64,000 nucleotides of DNA from Paenibacillus periandrae (GTDB lineage Bacteria; Bacillota; Bacilli; Paenibacillales; NBRC-103111): positions 186,001-250,000 of the forward strand of contig NZ_JAJNMU010000007.1 of the NCBI RefSeq assembly GCF_022458865.1, given 5' to 3'. A program made the position numbers and the translations under genes. Within the stretch, counting starts at the first letter, position 1, and each line of letters begins with the position of its first letter. Shown one piece after another: positions 36,354 to 45,479 of this stretch. Under the pieces are notes generated by a model. The model saw only the letters and a program-made list of their open reading frames with translations, searched no databases and was not told where the DNA came from.

Positions 36354-37688
36354 TTAAACCGATATGCCGGCTTTGGCCTTCGTATTGCGGTTAACCGGAA
36401 CCTCAAGTCCCAAATTCCCGCGCAGCGTGTCCTGATCATATTCAGAGCGGTACAATCCACGTTCCTGCAAAATCGGCACGACCAGCTCTACAAAATCCTT
36501 CAAGCCGCTGGGAATAGCCGAGCTGACAATGAAACCGTCAGATGCTTCCTCCTCAATCCACTGCTGGATCGTATCCGCTACCTTTTCAGGCGTCCCGACA
36601 AAGGTCGATCTTGGCGTTGCCAGCCTGAGCGCAACCTGACGCAGCGTCAAATTTCCTTCTTTGGCAATTCGTTTAATTTTTTGCGAGCCGCCCTGCTGGC
36701 TGTTGTTGCCCAAGTCGCCCAAATCCGGAAACGGCTCATCCAGCGGATATACCGAGAAATCGTGATCGTTAAAGGGTCGTCCCAGTGAAATTATCGCATC
36801 TTCGATGTTAACAAGATTCAGCTTCTGCTGGAATTTGCGTTCCGCCTCTTCCTCCGTGCGACCGACAATAGGACCGATCCCCGGTAAAATCGAAACATCA
36901 TCCGCAGACCGTCCAAAAGCAACGACTCTACGTTTCAAATCCTTGTAGTATGCCTTGGCTTCTTCAATATTTTCGTGTCCTGCAAAAATGGCATCCGCCT
37001 TTTGGGCAGCAAAGTTTCTTCCGTCATCAGACGTTCCCGCCTGGAAAATAACCGGTTGTCCCTGCTTCGAGCGGGCAATATTGAGCGGACCCTTTACAGA
37101 GAAAAACTCTCCCTTGTGATTGAGGGTGTGCAGCTTGCTTTTATCGAAAAATTCGCCGGTTTCTTTATTGCGAACGAACGCGTCATCCTCCCACGAATCC
37201 CACAAGCCCTGTACAACCTCCAAATGCTCTTTGGCCAGCCGATAGCGTGTTTCATGAGAAGGATGCTCGGTTTTACTGTAATTATCCGCACTTCCCGACA
37301 GCCAGGAGGTGACGACATTCCAACCTGCCCTTCCATGGCTGATATGATCCAGAGAGGCGAACTGTCTGGCTACCGTGAATGGCTCACTGTAGCTTGCGGT
37401 TAATGTGGCAACCAGCCCGATATGATCTGTGACTGCCGCCAAAGCGGACAAAATCGTCAACGGTTCAAAACGATTGATATAATGCGGACTTGATTTTTCA
37501 TTAATTGATACACTATCCGCAATAAAGGCAAAATCGAATTTACCTGCCTCAGCAATCTGTGCCTGCTCCTTATAAAAGCCGAAATTTACACTGGCGTCCG
37601 AAAGCGCATCGGGATGCCGCCAATCCGCCCATCCACCTCCAACTCCATGAATCATTGCACCCAGCTTTAATTTCTTGTGTTTCGTCAT
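36354..37688 (-). CDS. NtaA/SnaA/DszA-type LLM flavin-dependent monooxygenase, first copy
   Basis: 444 residues from [10 protein letters not shown]; the ATG has GGGAGG 7 nt upstream, and the in-frame TTG five codons earlier lies on the ribosome site. Motifs as in the two following copies ([51 protein letters not shown]). First gene of a 12-gene minus-strand operon that runs to 24036. It is divergent from a LysR gene whose product likely controls it. Confidence 0.9.
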   Translation of the reverse strand: MTKHKKLKLGAMIHGVGGGWADWRHPDALSDASVNFGFYKEQAQIAEAGKFDFAFIADSVSINEKSSPHYINRFEPLTILSALAAVTDHIGLVATLTASYSEPFTVARQFASLDHISHGRAGWNVVTSWLSGSADNYSKTEHPSHETRYRLAKEHLEVVQGLWDSWEDDAFVRNKETGEFFDKSKLHTLNHKGEFFSVKGPLNIARSKQGQPVIFQAGTSDDGRNFAAQKADAIFAGHENIEEAKAYYKDLKRRVVAFGRSADDVSILPGIGPIVGRTEEEAERKFQQKLNLVNIEDAIISLGRPFNDHDFSVYPLDEPFPDLGDLGNNSQQGGSQKIKRIAKEGNLTLRQVALRLATPRSTFVGTPEKVADTIQQWIEEEASDGFIVSSAIPSGLKDFVELVVPILQERGLYRSEYDQDTLRGNLGLEVPVNRNTKAKAGISV

Positions 37689-37982
37689 TTGAATACCTCC
37701 CAATTTTGTTTTGCATTTAAATAATAACTATTCCGATTGAATTACTATTAATTTATACAAATCATACCTCATCCTCTTTTTATTGTAAAATCGAAATATC
37801 TGATGCTTTTATTCACTTTTTATGAACTACGATAAAGCCTAAGTTGATATTAAAGTATTCCTGTTGGTTTAATTAAATATATTCTTTAGATATATATACA
37901 GAACAATTATGATTTTGTACAATTGAAAAAAAAGAACTGTTCATTCACTAATTTTGAAGTATCCGTAAAGGAGAAACCCGAC

Positions 37983-38867
37983 ATGGACTTGCGTACCATT
38001 AAAACATTTCAAACCATTGTCAAGCTGGGCAGCTTTCAACGAGCAGCGGATGAACTGCAGTATGGCCAATCCACAATCACTATGCATATTCAAAAACTGG
38101 AGATGGATCTTGGCGTCAAGCTGCTGGAACGTGGTAAAAAGCTTCGATTGACAGAAGCCGGGCGGTTGTTTCATGAAAAATCGGATTTGCTGCTCAAGGA
38201 TTATGCTTTTCTGAGTAATACGATGAACGAGTTTATTAAGGGTGAGACCGGTGTGATCCGTTTCGGCGCCATGGAGCCAACAGCCAGCTATCGGCTCCCG
38301 CAAATATTGGGTCCGTTCCTGCAGCAGTATCCCAAGGTACAGATCAGCATCCAGATCGGGAACACCACGGTTCTGAGCCAGATGCTCGCTGATGATGAAA
38401 TCGATTTGGCTATTTGCACAACTCCCGAAAGCGGTCTTAGCAGCACCTTCGAGCCTTTGTTCATAGAGGAGCTTGGACTGCTCATACCCGAAAATCACAG
38501 CCTCGCCGGTAAGGAACATATCTATCTTCACGATCTTCAAAATGAAACCTTGTTAATCACGACCTCCGTCTGCCCCTATCGCAAAAAGCTGGAAAGCTGC
38601 TTGCTCGAAAAGGGTGGCAGTCCTTACACTGGGATGGAGATAGGGAATATGGCCGCGCTCAAGTATTATGTGCAGGCTAATTTCGGGGTCGCCGTCGTAC
38701 CGCTGATTACCGTTCTTCCCCCGCCTGCTGGAACCGTACTCAAGAACATTCAGGATCTGGACTCAGGACTGGTAACGGGCATTTTGAAAAAGCAGGAGGG
38801 GTCGTTATTCAGCTCTGCTGTTGAGAAGCTGCTCGATGCGCTGAAGGTGGGGCTGTTGGCGGTTTAG
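37983..38867 (+). CDS. LysR-family transcriptional regulator
   Basis: 294 residues from MDLRTIKTFQTIVKLG; AAAGGAG lies about 10 nt before this ATG and it matches the usual LysR start. HTH at 15-60 (SFQRAADELQYGQSTITMHIQKLEMDLGVKLLERG). The C-terminal effector domain begins near 90. Divergent from the monooxygenase operon with about 295 bp between starts; the interval contains AT-rich segments such as ATAACTATTCCGATTGAATT that could include the operator. CysL/YtlI-type sulfur control is a plausible parallel. Confidence 0.9.
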   Translation: MDLRTIKTFQTIVKLGSFQRAADELQYGQSTITMHIQKLEMDLGVKLLERGKKLRLTEAGRLFHEKSDLLLKDYAFLSNTMNEFIKGETGVIRFGAMEPTASYRLPQILGPFLQQYPKVQISIQIGNTTVLSQMLADDEIDLAICTTPESGLSSTFEPLFIEELGLLIPENHSLAGKEHIYLHDLQNETLLITTSVCPYRKKLESCLLEKGGSPYTGMEIGNMAALKYYVQANFGVAVVPLITVLPPPAGTVLKNIQDLDSGLVTGILKKQEGSLFSSAVEKLLDALKVGLLAV

Positions 38868-38880
38868 GCAGTAAACCAAA

Positions 38881-38915
38881 AATGCAGCCTGTCTCTCTGG
38901 GAGACCGACTGCATT
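38881..38915. terminator. Bidirectional terminator between LysR and epimerase-like genes
   Basis: AATGCAG (38881-38887) pairs with CTGCATT (38909-38915), enclosing GTCTC/GGAGAC. The minus strand continues with five T in total, the plus with TTCTT. Confidence 0.75.
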
Positions 38916-38943
38916 CTTGGTATGCAAAATTTCAAGCCGATGA

Positions 38944-39957
38944 CTAGCTGTTGGCTCGCTGCCGTCCTGCCTCGTGGGCCTCGACAATCCGATCCATCAG
39001 TTCATTCCAGGCTGTGTCCACGGTGCATTTCTCCGGGTGTCCTTCGAACCATTCTACCGTCCGTTTGATCCCCTCATGAAAAGGAACCGTTGCCACAAAA
39101 CCAGGAACGAACCGTTTGATTTTACTGTTATCAAATACACTGCTTACTGCTTTATCACCCAGCAGACCACCGACACTATCAGGCGAGAATGCCGTTATAA
39201 ATTCAGAGGAAATATTCGCAATATCCGGCTTAACTCCTGCTGCTGCCCCGATGGCTCTAGTGATTTGATTCCAATCCAGCACCTCGTCGGAGGTAATATG
39301 GAAGGCATGTCCGATTGCTTTAGGATTGCCTAATAATCCAACAAAGCCTTTGGCAAAATCCGTGTTATGCGTCATCGTCCAAAGAGATGTTCCATCTCCG
39401 TGTACGACGATTTTTTTGCCTTTGCGCATCCGGTCCACGAGAGACCATGGGTGGCTCCAGCTGTTCAATGCGGACGGAATCATCGTATCTCCATATGTAT
39501 AAGACGGACGTACAATTGTCATCGGGAAACTCTCATTGCGATATGCATTCATCAGCAATTCCTCACAAGCAATTTTATCCCGAGAATACTGCCAGAATGG
39601 ATTGGCAAGCGGTGTCGATTCCGTCACCAGGTACTGGGTGGCAGGCTTCTGATAAGCCGAGGCCGAGCTGATAAATATGTATTGGGATGTTTTTCCTTTG
39701 AACAGCTCTACATCAACTTGAACATGCTCGGGAGTAAACGCAATCCAGTCTACAACAACATCAAACTCAAATGGCTTTAACGCCTCCGCCGTGGCTGCTG
39801 CATCCCGAATATCTGCCTTGATCACATGAGCACCTTCCGGGACAAAATCATTCCGCTGCCCGCGGTTTAACAGATATAAATCGAAACCTTTTTCCACGGT
39901 CAGCTTCGAAACGGCCTGGCTGATTAATCCCGTACCTCCAATAAACAAAACCTTCAT
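38944..39957 (-). CDS. NAD-dependent epimerase/dehydratase-family (extended SDR) protein
   Basis: 337 residues; AAGGAGGG 8 nt before ATG. Rossmann motif GGTGLISQAV (8-17), SSASAYQKP with the catalytic Ser, and YSRDK in FWQYSRDKIACEE near 123 in place of YxxxK. The atypical GTGLI motif and length match the group of extended SDRs that modify sugars or nucleotide sugars (CsgA/isoflavone-reductase-like). The substrate is unknown. It stands alone, followed by a terminator. Confidence 0.82.
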   Translation of the reverse strand: MKVLFIGGTGLISQAVSKLTVEKGFDLYLLNRGQRNDFVPEGAHVIKADIRDAAATAEALKPFEFDVVVDWIAFTPEHVQVDVELFKGKTSQYIFISSASAYQKPATQYLVTESTPLANPFWQYSRDKIACEELLMNAYRNESFPMTIVRPSYTYGDTMIPSALNSWSHPWSLVDRMRKGKKIVVHGDGTSLWTMTHNTDFAKGFVGLLGNPKAIGHAFHITSDEVLDWNQITRAIGAAAGVKPDIANISSEFITAFSPDSVGGLLGDKAVSSVFDNSKIKRFVPGFVATVPFHEGIKRTVEWFEGHPEKCTVDTAWNELMDRIVEAHEAGRQRANS

Positions 39958-39975
39958 GTTCGTTTTCCCTCCTTA

Positions 39976-40107
39976 AAGCTTCCTTTAGGAAGCTTGCATC
40001 GTAAGCATTTGCCTAAGCTTCCTAAAGGAAGCTTGCTTCGTAAGCATTGCTTAAGCTTCCTTTAGGAAGCTTGCATCGTAAGCGTTTACCGAGCTTCCTT
40101 AAGAAGC
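39976..40107. repeat. Four tandem copies of a 38-39-bp palindromic repeat
   Basis: Copies start at 39976, 40015, 40053 and about 40091. Each has a palindrome with 8-bp arms AAGCTTCC/GGAAGCTT and a TTTA or TAAA centre (copy 2 has the inverted centre), then CATCGTAAGC or CTTCGTAAGC; the fourth is degenerate. A single further copy is at 976. The array lies directly upstream of the epimerase start. Remaining sequence of the 39958-40315 gap holds only the terminator at 40224-40271. Confidence 0.85.
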
Positions 40108-40223
40108 TGCAATGTGTATGACGTTCAAAATAATAATAACATATGCAGGTCCACTTGAAGTAAAAGAGTGCTAAACCTATTTTATTATACAGGATTGCAA
40201 TGTCAAATTTATATACAAATCAT

Positions 40224-40271
40224 ACCAAAAGCAGCCCCTCTACCGAATTTCGGTCTGGGACTGCTTTTGGT
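40224..40271. terminator. Terminator after the polyol dehydrogenase gene
   Basis: ACCAAAAGCAG (40224-40234) pairs perfectly with CTGCTTTTGGT (40261-40271) with a further inner helix; the arms supply T-runs on both strands. It ends the minus-strand gene at 40316. Confidence 0.85.
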
Positions 40272-40315
40272 ATATCCTCAATTAAATAGCGATCTTCAAA
40301 CTGCCTTTGCTCCTC

Positions 40316-41398
40316 CTAAGGGATCAAAATTGCTTTTATGCACGGATCGCCCTTCTCCATCATTTCAAAGCCTTCCCGCCACTGCTCCAGACTGAGCTTG
40401 TGCGTGACCACCCCGTCCGTAGGCAGCTTTCCATTGCCAATCCATTCAATAACCGACTCATAGCAATAAGGGCTTAAGTGGGCGCCGTAAATATTCAATT
40501 CCTTGGAATCCCCTATAATGCTCCAATCGACTGTTACGAGATCCTTGAACACGCTAAACTCTACGAAGGTTCCCAGCTTGCGCACGATTTCCAGTCCCTG
40601 CTTGACGCTGGCCGGATGCCCTGTAGCCTCAATATAAATATCACAGCCATAACCGTCCGTCATACTCATGATTATTTCTTTTACATTTTCTTTGGATGGA
40701 TTGATCGTGATATCAGCGCCAAACGCTTTGGCCAGCTCCAATCGATCATCCTTCATATCGAGAACAACGAGCTTTTTGGGGTTTCTCAGCTTAATTGCCC
40801 CGATCATGCCAAGTCCCAGGGTTCCTGTTCCTGCCAGCACCACAATATCTTCATTACCGATATTCGCCCGATCAACGCAATGCTTGGAGCAGGCATACGG
40901 CTCTATAAGGACTGCTTTTTCAATCGGGATTTCCTTCGGAATCGTATAATTGATCGCTTGCTTCGGAAATTTCATATATTCAGCCATGGCGCCATTGACA
41001 TGGGTTTGAAAGCCATAAATGTCGTGCCTTTGGCACATCCAGTATTTGCCCGTATTACAATATCGGCAGTCCCAGCAGGGCACAATCTGCTCGGAAATGA
41101 CCCGATCTCCTACTTGAAAATCACCCTTTACACCTGGCCCCATACTTACGATATGGCCGACAAATTCATGGCCTGGTATTGCTGGGGTTTGAATATAAGA
41201 CGGATTGCCGTCACCACCCCAAATTTTGGGTGCACCGAGAAAGGTTTTGACATCGCTGGCACAAATGCCGCAGGCCTCTACCTTGATCACAATCTCCCCT
41301 TCGCCCGCTGTAGGCACATCAACCGTTTCAAGCCTGTAGTCACCTATTCCATAGACGACCAGTGCTTTCATTTTCTCAGGAATTTGGGTCTGCTCCAA
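40316..41398 (-). CDS. Zinc-dependent medium-chain dehydrogenase, erythritol/threitol dehydrogenase-like
   Basis: 360 residues, TTG start with GGAGG 8 nt upstream. Catalytic Zn ligands in EACGICASD and PGHEFVG; structural Zn loop CWDCRYCNTGKYWMC; NAD-binding GTGTLGLGMIGA. Overall it is closest in look to erythritol/L-threitol and L-threonine type dehydrogenases. It follows a GntR and an SDR gene on the same strand, consistent with a polyol or ketose pathway in which two dehydrogenases interconvert a sugar alcohol. Substrate is inferred. Confidence 0.85.
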   Translation of the reverse strand: MEQTQIPEKMKALVVYGIGDYRLETVDVPTAGEGEIVIKVEACGICASDVKTFLGAPKIWGGDGNPSYIQTPAIPGHEFVGHIVSMGPGVKGDFQVGDRVISEQIVPCWDCRYCNTGKYWMCQRHDIYGFQTHVNGAMAEYMKFPKQAINYTIPKEIPIEKAVLIEPYACSKHCVDRANIGNEDIVVLAGTGTLGLGMIGAIKLRNPKKLVVLDMKDDRLELAKAFGADITINPSKENVKEIIMSMTDGYGCDIYIEATGHPASVKQGLEIVRKLGTFVEFSVFKDLVTVDWSIIGDSKELNIYGAHLSPYCYESVIEWIGNGKLPTDGVVTHKLSLEQWREGFEMMEKGDPCIKAILIP

Positions 41399-41453
41399 TT
41401 GTATTTCCTCCAGTTTGTAGGGTAGTTAATAATTGAAATCGGTTAAACGTATA

Positions 41454-42110
41454 TTAGACCGGCTCACGGGACTGACTCTCCAAATAACTGATAATCATTT
41501 GTTGACCTATCTCCAAATGGCTCTCCAGCAGCTGGATAGCCTCATCCGCCTTACCCGCTAGTAGCGATTTCGTTATTTCCGCATGGCTATGCACAACAAA
41601 GCTGATATCCCCGTAGGTCCCCGTCGTCATTTCTATTAAAGCACTCGTCAAGCCTTTGATCATCAGCCACATATTGAGCAGCGTACGGTTGCTTGCGGCT
41701 TTCACGATTTGATAATGATATTCGATATCCAGTCGAATCGTATCTGATTTGGAAGTGCTTGCTTCCATTGCTTGCTGGACTTTCTGCACAACGGATAAAT
41801 CATGATGGTTTCCCTGTTTAATCAAGCTGCGAATCGCCAAAGCTTCCAGCATACATCGAAGCTGAAATAAATCCTTTACATCCTGCTTGCCATATCCCTT
41901 TACCAACGTTCGGCCGTTTCCGGGAGTTTCAGTCAACCCTTCGTTCTCAAGCAGGTGGATCGCCTCTCGAATGGGCCCCCTGCTTACAGAAAACTCTTTC
42001 GATAACTGTGCTTCACTAAGATGAAATCCCTTTGGATATTCACCTAGCAATATTCGGGTTCGCAAATAGCTGGCAACCTTTTCCGATAAAGCTTCCTTAT
42101 GAATCATCAT
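41454..42110 (-). CDS. GntR-family (FadR/FCD) regulator
   Basis: 218 residues from MMIHKEALSEKV; AGGAG 8 nt upstream. HTH: LSEAQLSKEFSVSRGPIREAIHLLENEGLTE. FCD helical domain with ligand/metal residues in DIEYHYQIVKAASNRTL and HSHAEITKSLL. It sits between the SDR and dehydrogenase genes, all minus strand, so it probably regulates this three-gene operon. Confidence 0.88.
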   Translation of the reverse strand: MMIHKEALSEKVASYLRTRILLGEYPKGFHLSEAQLSKEFSVSRGPIREAIHLLENEGLTETPGNGRTLVKGYGKQDVKDLFQLRCMLEALAIRSLIKQGNHHDLSVVQKVQQAMEASTSKSDTIRLDIEYHYQIVKAASNRTLLNMWLMIKGLTSALIEMTTGTYGDISFVVHSHAEITKSLLAGKADEAIQLLESHLEIGQQMIISYLESQSREPV

Positions 42111-42242
42111 GTTACTCACTCCTACGGAAAGCTGTTGCTAATCGCTTAACAGAAACGATATTTGTTGACTGCCTCTTCATCTATTCCCACACTCGGGCCA
42201 ACTCCTTGCTGAGGAGTACCGAGCCGTTCTTAGGCAATCTAA

Positions 42243-43004
42243 TCACCTCATGTATAAGCCGCCGTTGATATCCAATGTAGCTCCAGTAATGTGACTGGCT
42301 GATACATCACTTAAAAATAATATGCTTTGCACCACATCCGCTATTTCACCGAGTCGGCCATCCGGTGTTTTGGAAATCATGCCTGCCACACCCTGCTGAG
42401 TAAAATCAGCAATCATATCGGTCTTGAACGGCCCGGGAGAAACGGCATTCACACTAATTCCATAGCGGGAATACAAAGCAGCAAAGGACTTGGTCAAAGC
42501 CACTACTCCAGCCTTGGAGGCTCCGTACGGCGGGCTGACCAGCGTTCCACCGTTATACGCGCTGATCGAGCTGACATTAACAATACGGCCATAACCCCGC
42601 TTTTTCATATACTCCGCGGCAGCCTGGCAGGCGAAAAAGGTCCCTTTTACATTGACATCCATCACTAGATCCCATAGCTCATTGTCCACATCGACTGCCG
42701 CTACTGCAGAGCATACTCCGGCTGCATTGATCAGTACATCGATTCTCTGCGCCTCACGTTCAATCATCTGCAGCCATTCCTTCAGCCTGGTCGTGTCTCT
42801 GACGTCAACTGAAGAAACATCGAAGCTGTCGCGCTTGTAGGTCTGCGACAGCTTTTCTCTGGCCTGTAACAGATTGTCATCATTGATTCCACAGCTGTAT
42901 ACCTTGGCTCCGCTTTGAATGAAGCATTCAGTTAAAGCGTATCCTAAACCACTTGTCCCACCCGTAATGACAACAACCTGCTTTTCAAAATTCCATGTGA
43001 TCAT
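42243..43004 (-). CDS. SDR-family oxidoreductase
   Basis: 253 residues from MITWNFEKQVVVITGG; GGAGG with 9-nt spacing supports this ATG over an in-frame GTG two codons earlier. Cofactor loop TGGTSGLGYAL, NAAGV, catalytic Ser in VNVSSISAYN, YGASKAG. Gluconate 5-dehydrogenase or 3-ketoacyl reductase-like. First gene of the SDR-GntR-dehydrogenase group. Confidence 0.88.
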   Translation of the reverse strand: MITWNFEKQVVVITGGTSGLGYALTECFIQSGAKVYSCGINDDNLLQAREKLSQTYKRDSFDVSSVDVRDTTRLKEWLQMIEREAQRIDVLINAAGVCSAVAAVDVDNELWDLVMDVNVKGTFFACQAAAEYMKKRGYGRIVNVSSISAYNGGTLVSPPYGASKAGVVALTKSFAALYSRYGISVNAVSPGPFKTDMIADFTQQGVAGMISKTPDGRLGEIADVVQSILFLSDVSASHITGATLDINGGLYMR

Positions 43005-43249
43005 CGGCACTGTCCTCCTTGGGATTACCGCATCCAGTCTCTTAACGAGTGGCTCACCGACATGAACTCCATCCTAATCGGCAAACCCTAAAGTATGCGC
43101 TTACAAATTAGGCTTCAAAGCAACGAATGGAATCATCAAGGCCTCTCTTGAGGTATTGGCCACGCAGGCGGTCGGCATATCCTGATAGAAAAGAAGCAAC
43201 AAAGGAGCGGCCGACAAAATCTGCTTTTGTAAATGCAACATTATTTGAT

Positions 43250-43263
43250 AACTGTTAACAGTT
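43250..43263. promoter_or_regulatory. Perfect 14-bp palindrome, candidate GntR operator
   Basis: AACTGTTAACAGTT lies 12 bp downstream of a TATAAT -10 on the minus strand, at the predicted transcription start. FCD-type GntR proteins bind similar TGT...ACA palindromes, so it may be the site of the GntR encoded at 41454-42110. Confidence 0.5.
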
Positions 43264-43275
43264 TACTTTAATTGA

Positions 43276-43304
43276 ATTATAAACGACCCTCTTCCGTTCG
43301 GCAA
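43276..43304 (-). promoter_or_regulatory. Candidate promoter of the SDR-GntR-dehydrogenase operon
   Basis: TATAAT at 43276-43281 and TTGCCG at 43299-43304 with 17-bp spacing on the minus strand. This leaves a leader of about 265 nt before the SDR start; I see no known riboswitch and no convincing gene in 43005-43250. Confidence 0.5.
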
Positions 43305-43311
43305 GAGGGTC
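43285..43311. terminator. Hairpin overlapping the SDR operon promoter
   Basis: GACCCTCTT (43285-43293) pairs with AAGAGGGTC (43303-43311), loop CCGTTCGGC. The following T-rich tracts are weak. It may be a terminator for read-through from mgtC. Confidence 0.5.
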
Positions 43312-43351
43312 TCTTGTGCTCCAATCAGCATGCCTGACAGCACAGCACAGC

Positions 43352-43383
43352 AAAAACCCCTTTTGCATGGATCGCAAAAGGGG
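43352..43383 (-). terminator. Terminator after mgtC-like gene
   Basis: CCCCTTTTGC/GCAAAAGGGG (43357-43366 with 43374-43383), followed on the minus strand by TTTTTG. It starts 8 bp after the stop codon. Confidence 0.85.
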
Positions 43384-43390
43384 CAGTCGC

Positions 43391-44083
43391 TTACAACGTT
43401 TCAACCTCTACCGTTTCAATATAAGGCAAGCTTTTCATTTCATAATAAACCTCCGAGGCAAATTTCTTTTCCACAAGAAGAATAAAATTCAATTCCTGCT
43501 GCTCGGCGCTCAATTCTTTGATATGAATATTGTTCATCTTATAGTGCTTAGCGATAATCAGCTTGATAATACTGGTCAAGTCACCTTCATGCTGTACAAC
43601 AAGCTTGATACGAAGCTCTTTTAAGGTCAAATTTTTGGGCCCTATCTTTTTAATAAAAAACGGAACGGCCACAACGCTCGCCAGGATGAGCAGCATGCCA
43701 AATATGGCCTCAATATAAAAACCGGCCCCTACAGCTATCCCCAAGCCGCTGGCTCCCCAAATCATAGCTGCAGTCGTCAAGCCAACGATGACGTCGTTTG
43801 ATTTTCGAAGAATAACACCGGCTCCCAGGAAACCAATCCCGCTCACAACCTGAGCAGCCAAACGCATCGGGTCCATGACGTGAAGTCCGGCTATCGCATA
43901 TTTGTTCGCTGACTCAATAGAAACAATCGTTAACAAGCAGCTGCTTAGGCAAATAACCAACGAGGTTTTCAAGCCCAATGGCTTGTTGCGAATCTCCCGT
44001 TCGACACCAATAACCATGCCCAAAATAGCCGATATGCCCAGCTTCATTAAAATTTCAAGCTCAAACCAACCAATTTCCATCAT
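43391..44083 (-). CDS. MgtC/SapB-family membrane protein
   Basis: 230 residues; GAGGGTGG site before two ATGs. Five hydrophobic helices in 10-150 with the family signature ISAILGMVIGVEREIRNKPLGLKTSLVICL and GIGFLGAGVILR. The soluble C-terminus (155-230) looks like the ACT-like domain of MgtC. The family affects Mg2+ homeostasis and F-ATP synthase activity in pathogens and is common in soil bacteria. No M-box leader is visible within the short upstream region. Confidence 0.9.
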   Translation of the reverse strand: MMEIGWFELEILMKLGISAILGMVIGVEREIRNKPLGLKTSLVICLSSCLLTIVSIESANKYAIAGLHVMDPMRLAAQVVSGIGFLGAGVILRKSNDVIVGLTTAAMIWGASGLGIAVGAGFYIEAIFGMLLILASVVAVPFFIKKIGPKNLTLKELRIKLVVQHEGDLTSIIKLIIAKHYKMNNIHIKELSAEQQELNFILLVEKKFASEVYYEMKSLPYIETVEVETL

Positions 44084-44230
44084 ACATCCACCCTCTAATC
44101 ACGATCACCGCTCTGGTGAATATTATCGCCTGCCAGACGGAATTGCTCTATTATAGCAAATAAAACCTGACATTGAATAGTCAGCAGCAATTAGATGAAT
44201 AAGTGGCTGCATGACTCATTTCGCTGGACA

Positions 44231-44270
44231 ATAAAAAACCACAAAACGACCATCTCTCGTCTTGTGGTTT
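44231..44270 (-). terminator. Terminator after the slipin gene
   Basis: Minus-strand stem AAACCACAAGACGA/TCGTTTTGTGGTTT (44236-44270) with one G-U pair and a following T5 run; overlaps the end of the slipin gene. Confidence 0.85.
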
Positions 44271-45381
44271 AATGCTTGGATTCCTTTATGCTGAGCAAGG
44301 AGTTCAGCTGCTCCAGTAAATTGCCGCCGCCCGTGAGTGAAATCGTTCCGATTTTCTCACAGATTTTTTCCAGAAACTCCAGCTCCTTCAAACGATAGAG
44401 CGTCTGATTCTCATCCATCAGCTTGGCTGTATTGAGCAGGCTGCGCGTGGAGGCCGTTTCTTCACGACGGGTAACAATATTAGCCTGCGCCTTCTTCTCA
44501 GCCAACAGGACCGTATTGAGAATATCCTTGATATCTCCAGGCAAAATAATATCCTTCAGCCCTGCTGACAGAAACTGCACCCCGTAATCTTGACTTCTCC
44601 GATTCAGAGCAGATAGTACGAAGATGGCGATTTCCTGCTTCATTTTCAACAAGTCATCCAGCTTAAGCGTACCCACATATTCGCGCAAGATCAGCTGCAG
44701 CAATATATAAATCTGCTCCTCGAACGATTTGATCTCAAGCGATTTCAGCGGGTTTACAATTTTATACTGGCAAACAAAGTTCAGACGAAGTGTAACCTTA
44801 TCCTCTGTCATAATTTCCTGACCGGTCATATCCAGCTGCTGCTGCCGCAAGTCCAATGTTTTACCTGCAACGTGAACAGGACCCTTCCAAAAGTAATACT
44901 TGCCGGGACGCAGCTCCCTTTGCATCACATGATTGTAATACAGTACGCCTGCCTCATGCCCTGCAACTTCAATCGTCTGGTAATATCCGGTCAGCTTCGG
45001 CAAAATCGAACGCTCCACCGCAGCATCCATCTCTGGCTCCCGGGTATCGATACGCACACAGGTATGGCGCTTCAGCACATTCCAGAACACATACAAGCCA
45101 GCCGTCAACAGCGAGACAAACTTCCCATCCTCATAATGCAGCATATATTCATAATCCTGAACGTCAATGACGGTCAGCTCCTTAAACAGCTGCTCATCCT
45201 GAATGAACAGTTGAACATCCTTATTAGGCACATAAAAAGGCTTTGCCACATCCATGATGATAATGGAATCCTCGGAAAATGGACCAAATCGATACGTTCC
45301 CGGCTGCAGATGCTTGACGTAATTGCCCTGGCGAAACAGCAAGCCCCGTTCACCGGTTTGAATGAACACTTTTTTAAACAT
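44269..45381 (-). CDS. Slipin (SPFH/band 7) family protein of the RNA-repair-like island
   Basis: 370 residues; AAGGAGAATGTCCT before ATG. No N-terminal membrane helix, unlike classical stomatins. The first 130 residues repeat the theme RGLLFRQGNYVKHLQPGTYRFGPFS and AGVLYYNHVMQRELRPGKYYFWKG, typical of the slipin subgroup encoded near rtcB. The SPFH domain is about 145-300 (DMTGQEIMTEDKVTLRLNFVCQYKIVNPLKS, LKDIILPGDIKDILNTVLLAEKKAQAN), followed by a coiled-coil tail. Slipins next to RtcB genes have been noted in comparative genomics; their job is unknown. It is downstream of the permuted tRNA with no clear terminator between, so it is probably on the same transcript. Confidence 0.85.
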   Translation of the reverse strand: MFKKVFIQTGERGLLFRQGNYVKHLQPGTYRFGPFSEDSIIIMDVAKPFYVPNKDVQLFIQDEQLFKELTVIDVQDYEYMLHYEDGKFVSLLTAGLYVFWNVLKRHTCVRIDTREPEMDAAVERSILPKLTGYYQTIEVAGHEAGVLYYNHVMQRELRPGKYYFWKGPVHVAGKTLDLRQQQLDMTGQEIMTEDKVTLRLNFVCQYKIVNPLKSLEIKSFEEQIYILLQLILREYVGTLKLDDLLKMKQEIAIFVLSALNRRSQDYGVQFLSAGLKDIILPGDIKDILNTVLLAEKKAQANIVTRREETASTRSLLNTAKLMDENQTLYRLKELEFLEKICEKIGTISLTGGGNLLEQLNSLLSIKESKH

Positions 45382-45479
45382 AGGACATTCTCCTTAACTT
45401 TCTTTGGGTTTGGCCTTTTAATAAGGAAGCCTCCTGAAGCGAAAGCGGAGTCTGGCTTAAGAATCGGTTGCATCAGCTT

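Noticed and set aside
39976..40107. CRISPR array
   Set aside because: The 38-39-bp units are contiguous, with no unique spacers between them, and no cas genes are near.
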